Assembly: GCA_035575035.1 (NCBI GenBank)
Contig: DATLYH010000265.1
Coordinates: forward strand, 1-7,752
DNA length: 7,752 nucleotides
Reading direction: 5' to 3'
Origin: DATLYH01 sp035575035
GTDB taxonomy: Bacteria > Planctomycetota > Planctomycetia > Gemmatales > Gemmataceae
Numbering within the stretch: position 1 is the first letter of the stretch; each line of letters begins with the position of its first letter. A program made the position numbers and the translations under genes. Positions 5,187 through 7,752 of this stretch are shown here, piece after piece. Under the pieces are notes generated by a model. The model did not search any database, was not told the origin of the DNA, and saw only the letters and a program-made list of their open reading frames with translations.

Positions 5187-7752
5187 TCATCGCCCCTCGG
5201 CCACGATTTCGATCCCGCAGAGGACCGGCTCCCCCGCGGTCGGTGTCAGCGTTACGCGCAGATCGTTTGCCGCCTTGACGCCCTTGAATTCCTTCACCAG
5301 CGCCCGGTTCGGCCCGCCTGCCTCCTTGACAATATCAAAATCCTTCAGAACTTCCTGCCCCTGGAGCGCTACGCTGAAAACACGCTGCCCCGGCTTGAGG
5401 CGGTCGGGCTCCACAAAGTGCAACCGCACGGTATAGCAGCGCTCGCTGTCGGCCTGCTCAGCCAGTTTCACGGTCAACGACCGCAGGCCCTTCGCTCCTG
5501 ATGCGGCCACCCAGGGTAGCCCCTCGCCGCTGATCTGCGAGGCATGGCGGCGGAACCACTCGGGCTCGGCCGGGGTGATACTGACCGAGACGTTCGGCGA
5601 CTTGCCCGCGACGCTTGGGTACTCCAGCCAGAGGGTGCCGTCGTCCGCCCGGCGGTCGCCCGGGGCGCCCAGGTTAAGGCCAAGGCGCCGGATGGGACCC
5701 TTGCCTTCCGACGGGCCGAAGAAGGTCCACATCTCGGCCTCGGGCATGTGGATCAAGGCCAGCGAGGTCTGGTTCTGGTAGGCGCAGGTGCAGGTGCGGG
5801 TGTAGTCGGGGGCGCTGAGTACGCCGTTGGCCACGATCAGGCTGTTGGTGCAGCCGGTGCGGAAGCCGCCGAGGTTGCCGGTACCGCCGTCGTTGCAGTA
5901 GTCGAGGTAGCCGGCCGCGCCGGAGCGGAAGGTGAGCAAGTGCTCGGAGGCCGCCGGCGTGTTGCAGCCGTAGTTGCGCGACCAGGTCCACGGCACCGGT
6001 TCGCCGGTGAGCGGGTCAGGCCGCATCTTCATGGCGCCGGTCAGGAGATTGCATGCCGAGCCGGCCATCAAGATGGTGTCCTTGTGGATCATGGCCGGGC
6101 CCAGGTACTCCTTCTGATACCAGAGTACCTTGCCGTCGCTCGCCCGGTAAGCGCGCATTCCCTTCGGCTCATCCAGGACGGTGTCGCGGGCCACCCGCCC
6201 GGCTTCGACCAAGACATCGTGCTCGGCCGAGTAGCTCAACCAGGTGCCGAAGACGTCATCCTCGGTGGACCAGACCTCCTTGCCGGTGCGCAGGTCGAAC
6301 ACCACGAGGCGCGGCTTGAACCGCGGCTCCTCGCCGCGCCGCTTCATCCGGCCGACCTCGGCGCCGGAGAGGCGGTCGATGCAGTAGAGCCGGCCGCCGC
6401 CGATGCAGATGGCGTTGTGCCGGAAGCCGCTCCGAGCCGTCGCCGTCCACCGCACCTGACCGCTGTGACGGTCCATGATCACCAGGTGCTTGCTGGAGGT
6501 GAAGTTGTCGTTGTCGATCCGCTTCAGCTTGGCCAGCAGACCACTGTCCGGCTTACGATCAGCCGGGTCGGGGTCATCGCCCCCTGCCGTGATCGGTGGG
6601 GCCAGTTTCGGGTCGAAGAGCGGGTCGGCGCCGCCGATCAGGTAGTCCTCGTAGACGTTGATGTAACCCCACGTCGGCGGCTCTTTCGCCCCCTCACCCC
6701 CAGCCCCTCTCCCCCGAAGCGGGGGAGAGGGGAGCAAATCTTTCCCCTCTCCCCCCCGCGGGGGGAGAGGGGTTGGGGTGAGGGGGGCGGGGAGCTGGAA
6801 GCGGGACATGGTCTTGCCGGTGGCCGGGTCGAGCCGGACGCACGCCTTGCCATGGACGACATAGATGCCATCCGAAGTCGAGACATAGTTGCCGCCGCTG
6901 GCATTGGCCCCGGGCTGATGGGCCAGGTTGTTGTAGAAGCTGCCGACGCCCGGCAGCCGTGCCTCCCACAAAACGCGGCCGGTGTAGACATCCATCGCCC
7001 GCAGCATGTCGATCCCTTCGATGATCAGCCGGCCGTCGATCACCTGCGGCTGGGGGCCGTGGCCGTGCCGCGGCAGGATTCCCTCGTGCGAGGGGCCGCC
7101 GAACCAGAGCAGGCCGAGCGGCGCCTTGACGAGTTGGTCGCGCGAGACACGGGTGTTGGCGGCATCGGCGTGCTCATGGGTCCAGTTGGCCGAGCCGGGC
7201 AGCGCCCCCTCGCGCACTAGGAGCACGCCGGCGGATGATCGCTTCAGCCGGGCGTTGACCAGATGGGCGGCGGAAACCTGCCGGGCGAAGGTGACGGCCT
7301 GCCCCTCCGGGATCGCCAGGCAAGCGACACCGCCGTAGGGCCGCAGCGAATGGAATGCCTTCTTGAGGAAATCGGCATTCGCTTCGATCCCCGCGGCGGC
7401 CAGGTTCTCCGTGACCATCAGGCTCGCCAGGTACGGCGGCAGGGGGAAGGTGAGCGGGTCGCCGGCGTGGACCGCCACGCGCTCGCCGTAGAGCCCCATC
7501 GCCGCCAGCTGCCGCCGCAGTGCATCCACCTTCTTCTCGTCGGGGTCAATTACGATCAGCCGCAGGTCGCTCTGCCGGGCCAACTCGGTGAGCAGTCGGC
7601 CCGAGCCAATGCCCCAGACGATCGCGTAACCCTCACGCACCCCGGTCGCCTGGAGGATGGCCTGCGCCCGCAGCGTCCAGGCGTCGGGCGTCCCCTCACC
7701 CCTACCCCTCTCCCCCGAAGCGGGGGTGAGGGGAGAAGAATTTGCTCCGGGC
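5187..7752 (-). CDS. Methyltransferase-like / PQQ beta-propeller / malectin-like fusion protein, 5' partial
   Basis: The frame is open to the right edge, so the N-terminus is missing and 854 codons are visible. The GTG at 7638-7640 is not a credible start because protein-like sequence (DAWTLRAQAILQATG) precedes it. Counting from that GTG: residues 5-145 form a SAM-methyltransferase-like Rossmann domain with GIGSG (10-14), an acidic strand end LIVIDPD (28-34) and AGDPL (59-63). PQQ-type beta-propeller repeats follow, visible at about 213-231, 265-284, 385-402, 444-461 and 495-513 (for example VVFDLRTGKEVW). A cysteine-rich propeller section has C559, C582, C597 and a C-x-C at 617-619. A malectin-like domain (about 690-815) ends the protein, with YTVRLHFVEP and VLKDFDIVKEAGG. 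Residues 285-319 are a low-complexity insertion encoded by the repeat at 6688-6788. A periplasmic scaffold or sugar-associated role is plausible. Methyltransferase activity is unproven, since this fold can be non-catalytic, and the signal sequence lies outside the window. Confidence 0.85.
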   Translation of the reverse strand, partial: PGANSSPLTPASGERGRGEGTPDAWTLRAQAILQATGVREGYAIVWGIGSGRLLTELARQSDLRLIVIDPDEKKVDALRRQLAAMGLYGERVAVHAGDPLTFPLPPYLASLMVTENLAAAGIEANADFLKKAFHSLRPYGGVACLAIPEGQAVTFARQVSAAHLVNARLKRSSAGVLLVREGALPGSANWTHEHADAANTRVSRDQLVKAPLGLLWFGGPSHEGILPRHGHGPQPQVIDGRLIIEGIDMLRAMDVYTGRVLWEARLPGVGSFYNNLAHQPGANASGGNYVSTSDGIYVVHGKACVRLDPATGKTMSRFQLPAPLTPTPLPPRGGEGKDLLPSPPLRGRGAGGEGAKEPPTWGYINVYEDYLIGGADPLFDPKLAPPITAGGDDPDPADRKPDSGLLAKLKRIDNDNFTSSKHLVIMDRHSGQVRWTATARSGFRHNAICIGGGRLYCIDRLSGAEVGRMKRRGEEPRFKPRLVVFDLRTGKEVWSTEDDVFGTWLSYSAEHDVLVEAGRVARDTVLDEPKGMRAYRASDGKVLWYQKEYLGPAMIHKDTILMAGSACNLLTGAMKMRPDPLTGEPVPWTWSRNYGCNTPAASEHLLTFRSGAAGYLDYCNDGGTGNLGGFRTGCTNSLIVANGVLSAPDYTRTCTCAYQNQTSLALIHMPEAEMWTFFGPSEGKGPIRRLGLNLGAPGDRRADDGTLWLEYPSVAGKSPNVSVSITPAEPEWFRRHASQISGEGLPWVAASGAKGLRSLTVKLAEQADSERCYTVRLHFVEPDRLKPGQRVFSVALQGQEVLKDFDIVKEAGGPNRALVKEFKGVKAANDLRVTLTPTAGEPVLCGIEIVAEGR
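6688..6788. repeat. Complete composite palindromic element inside the propeller gene
   Basis: This block of about 101 bp is built from four alternating copies of one 12-mer: CCCCTCTCCCCC at 6704-6715 and 6744-6755, and GGGGGAGAGGGG at 6721-6732 and 6761-6772. It can fold as two side-by-side hairpins (6704-6732 with a GAAGC loop, 6744-6772 with a CCGCG loop) or as one long hairpin, because the outer ends GCCCCCTCACCCC (6688-6700) and GGGGTGAGGGGGGC (6775-6788) are also nearly complementary. It lies wholly within the coding frame and is read as a Pro/Gly/Arg-rich segment without a stop. The flanking residues (FQLP before, PPTWGYINVYEDYL after) look like ordinary propeller sequence. No clear target-site duplication is visible. 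It resembles a MITE- or REP-like non-autonomous element. Confidence 0.88.
7692..7752. repeat. Third copy of the palindromic element, cut by the right edge
   Basis: The block opens with CCCCTCACCCCTACCCC, the same outer arm as the element at 6688, followed by a hairpin with arms 7705-7717 and 7721-7733. The stem is 13 bp with one T/T mismatch around AAG. The bases after it (AGAAGAATTTGCTCC) resemble the spacer AGCAAATCTTTCCCC of the 6688 element, so the rest of a composite copy probably lies outside the window. The minus-strand reading frame of the propeller gene stays open through it, giving a Pro/Gly/Arg/Glu-rich stretch just before DAWTLRAQAILQATG. Confidence 0.75.

Noticed and set aside
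5544..7220. Long plus-strand open frame opposite the propeller gene
   Set aside because: It has no domain signature, is rich in Gly, Ala, Val and Arg, and mirrors the minus-strand codons of a gene with clear PQQ repeats.
7638..7640. GTG as the real start of the propeller gene
   Set aside because: The frame is open upstream to the window edge, and the preceding residues continue naturally into the methyltransferase fold.

Overview
The window is high-GC DNA carrying one run of five genes, all on the minus strand and tightly packed, so they read from the right edge towards the left. The sequence suggests a planctomycete, probably Gemmataceae-like. The reasons are the GC-rich codon use, a methyltransferase/PQQ-propeller/malectin-like fusion of a kind I associate with that phylum, and GC-rich palindromic repeats scattered inside and outside genes. 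This taxonomic call is inference from recall, not from a search.

Layout in transcription order: (1) 7752-5187, a large protein cut by the right edge: SAM-methyltransferase-like fold, PQQ-type beta-propeller repeats, a cysteine-rich segment and a C-terminal malectin-like domain. (2) 5126-3900, a 408-residue protein with a signal peptide, four cysteines and a C-terminal membrane anchor, of unknown function. (3) 3894-2566, a MacB/FtsX-type ABC permease with two added coiled coils. (4) 2563-1841, a LolD/MacB-type ATPase. (5) 1844-225, a membrane-anchored protein with two tandem ModA-like solute-binding domains. The last four genes are separated by 5 nt, by 2 nt and by an ATGA overlap, which is a strong operon signal. 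Gene 1 lies 60 nt upstream of gene 2 and may belong to the same transcript.

The rest of the window is dominated by a palindromic repeat family built from the 12-mer CCCCTCTCCCCC and its reverse complement GGGGGAGAGGGG. A composite cluster lies after the last gene (1-185). A complete composite element of about 101 bp sits inside gene 1 (6688-6788), and a third copy starts at 7692 and runs off the right edge. The copies in gene 1 contain no stop in its frame and would be translated as low-complexity Pro/Gly/Arg insertions.

Genes 3-5 look like one membrane machine: a type VII (MacB-like, mechanotransmission) ATPase and permease paired with a tethered double binding protein of the molybdate-binder superfamily. 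That pairing is unusual, since ModA proteins normally serve ModB-type importers. Gene 2 is probably an envelope partner. The substrate and direction of transport cannot be read from the sequence.
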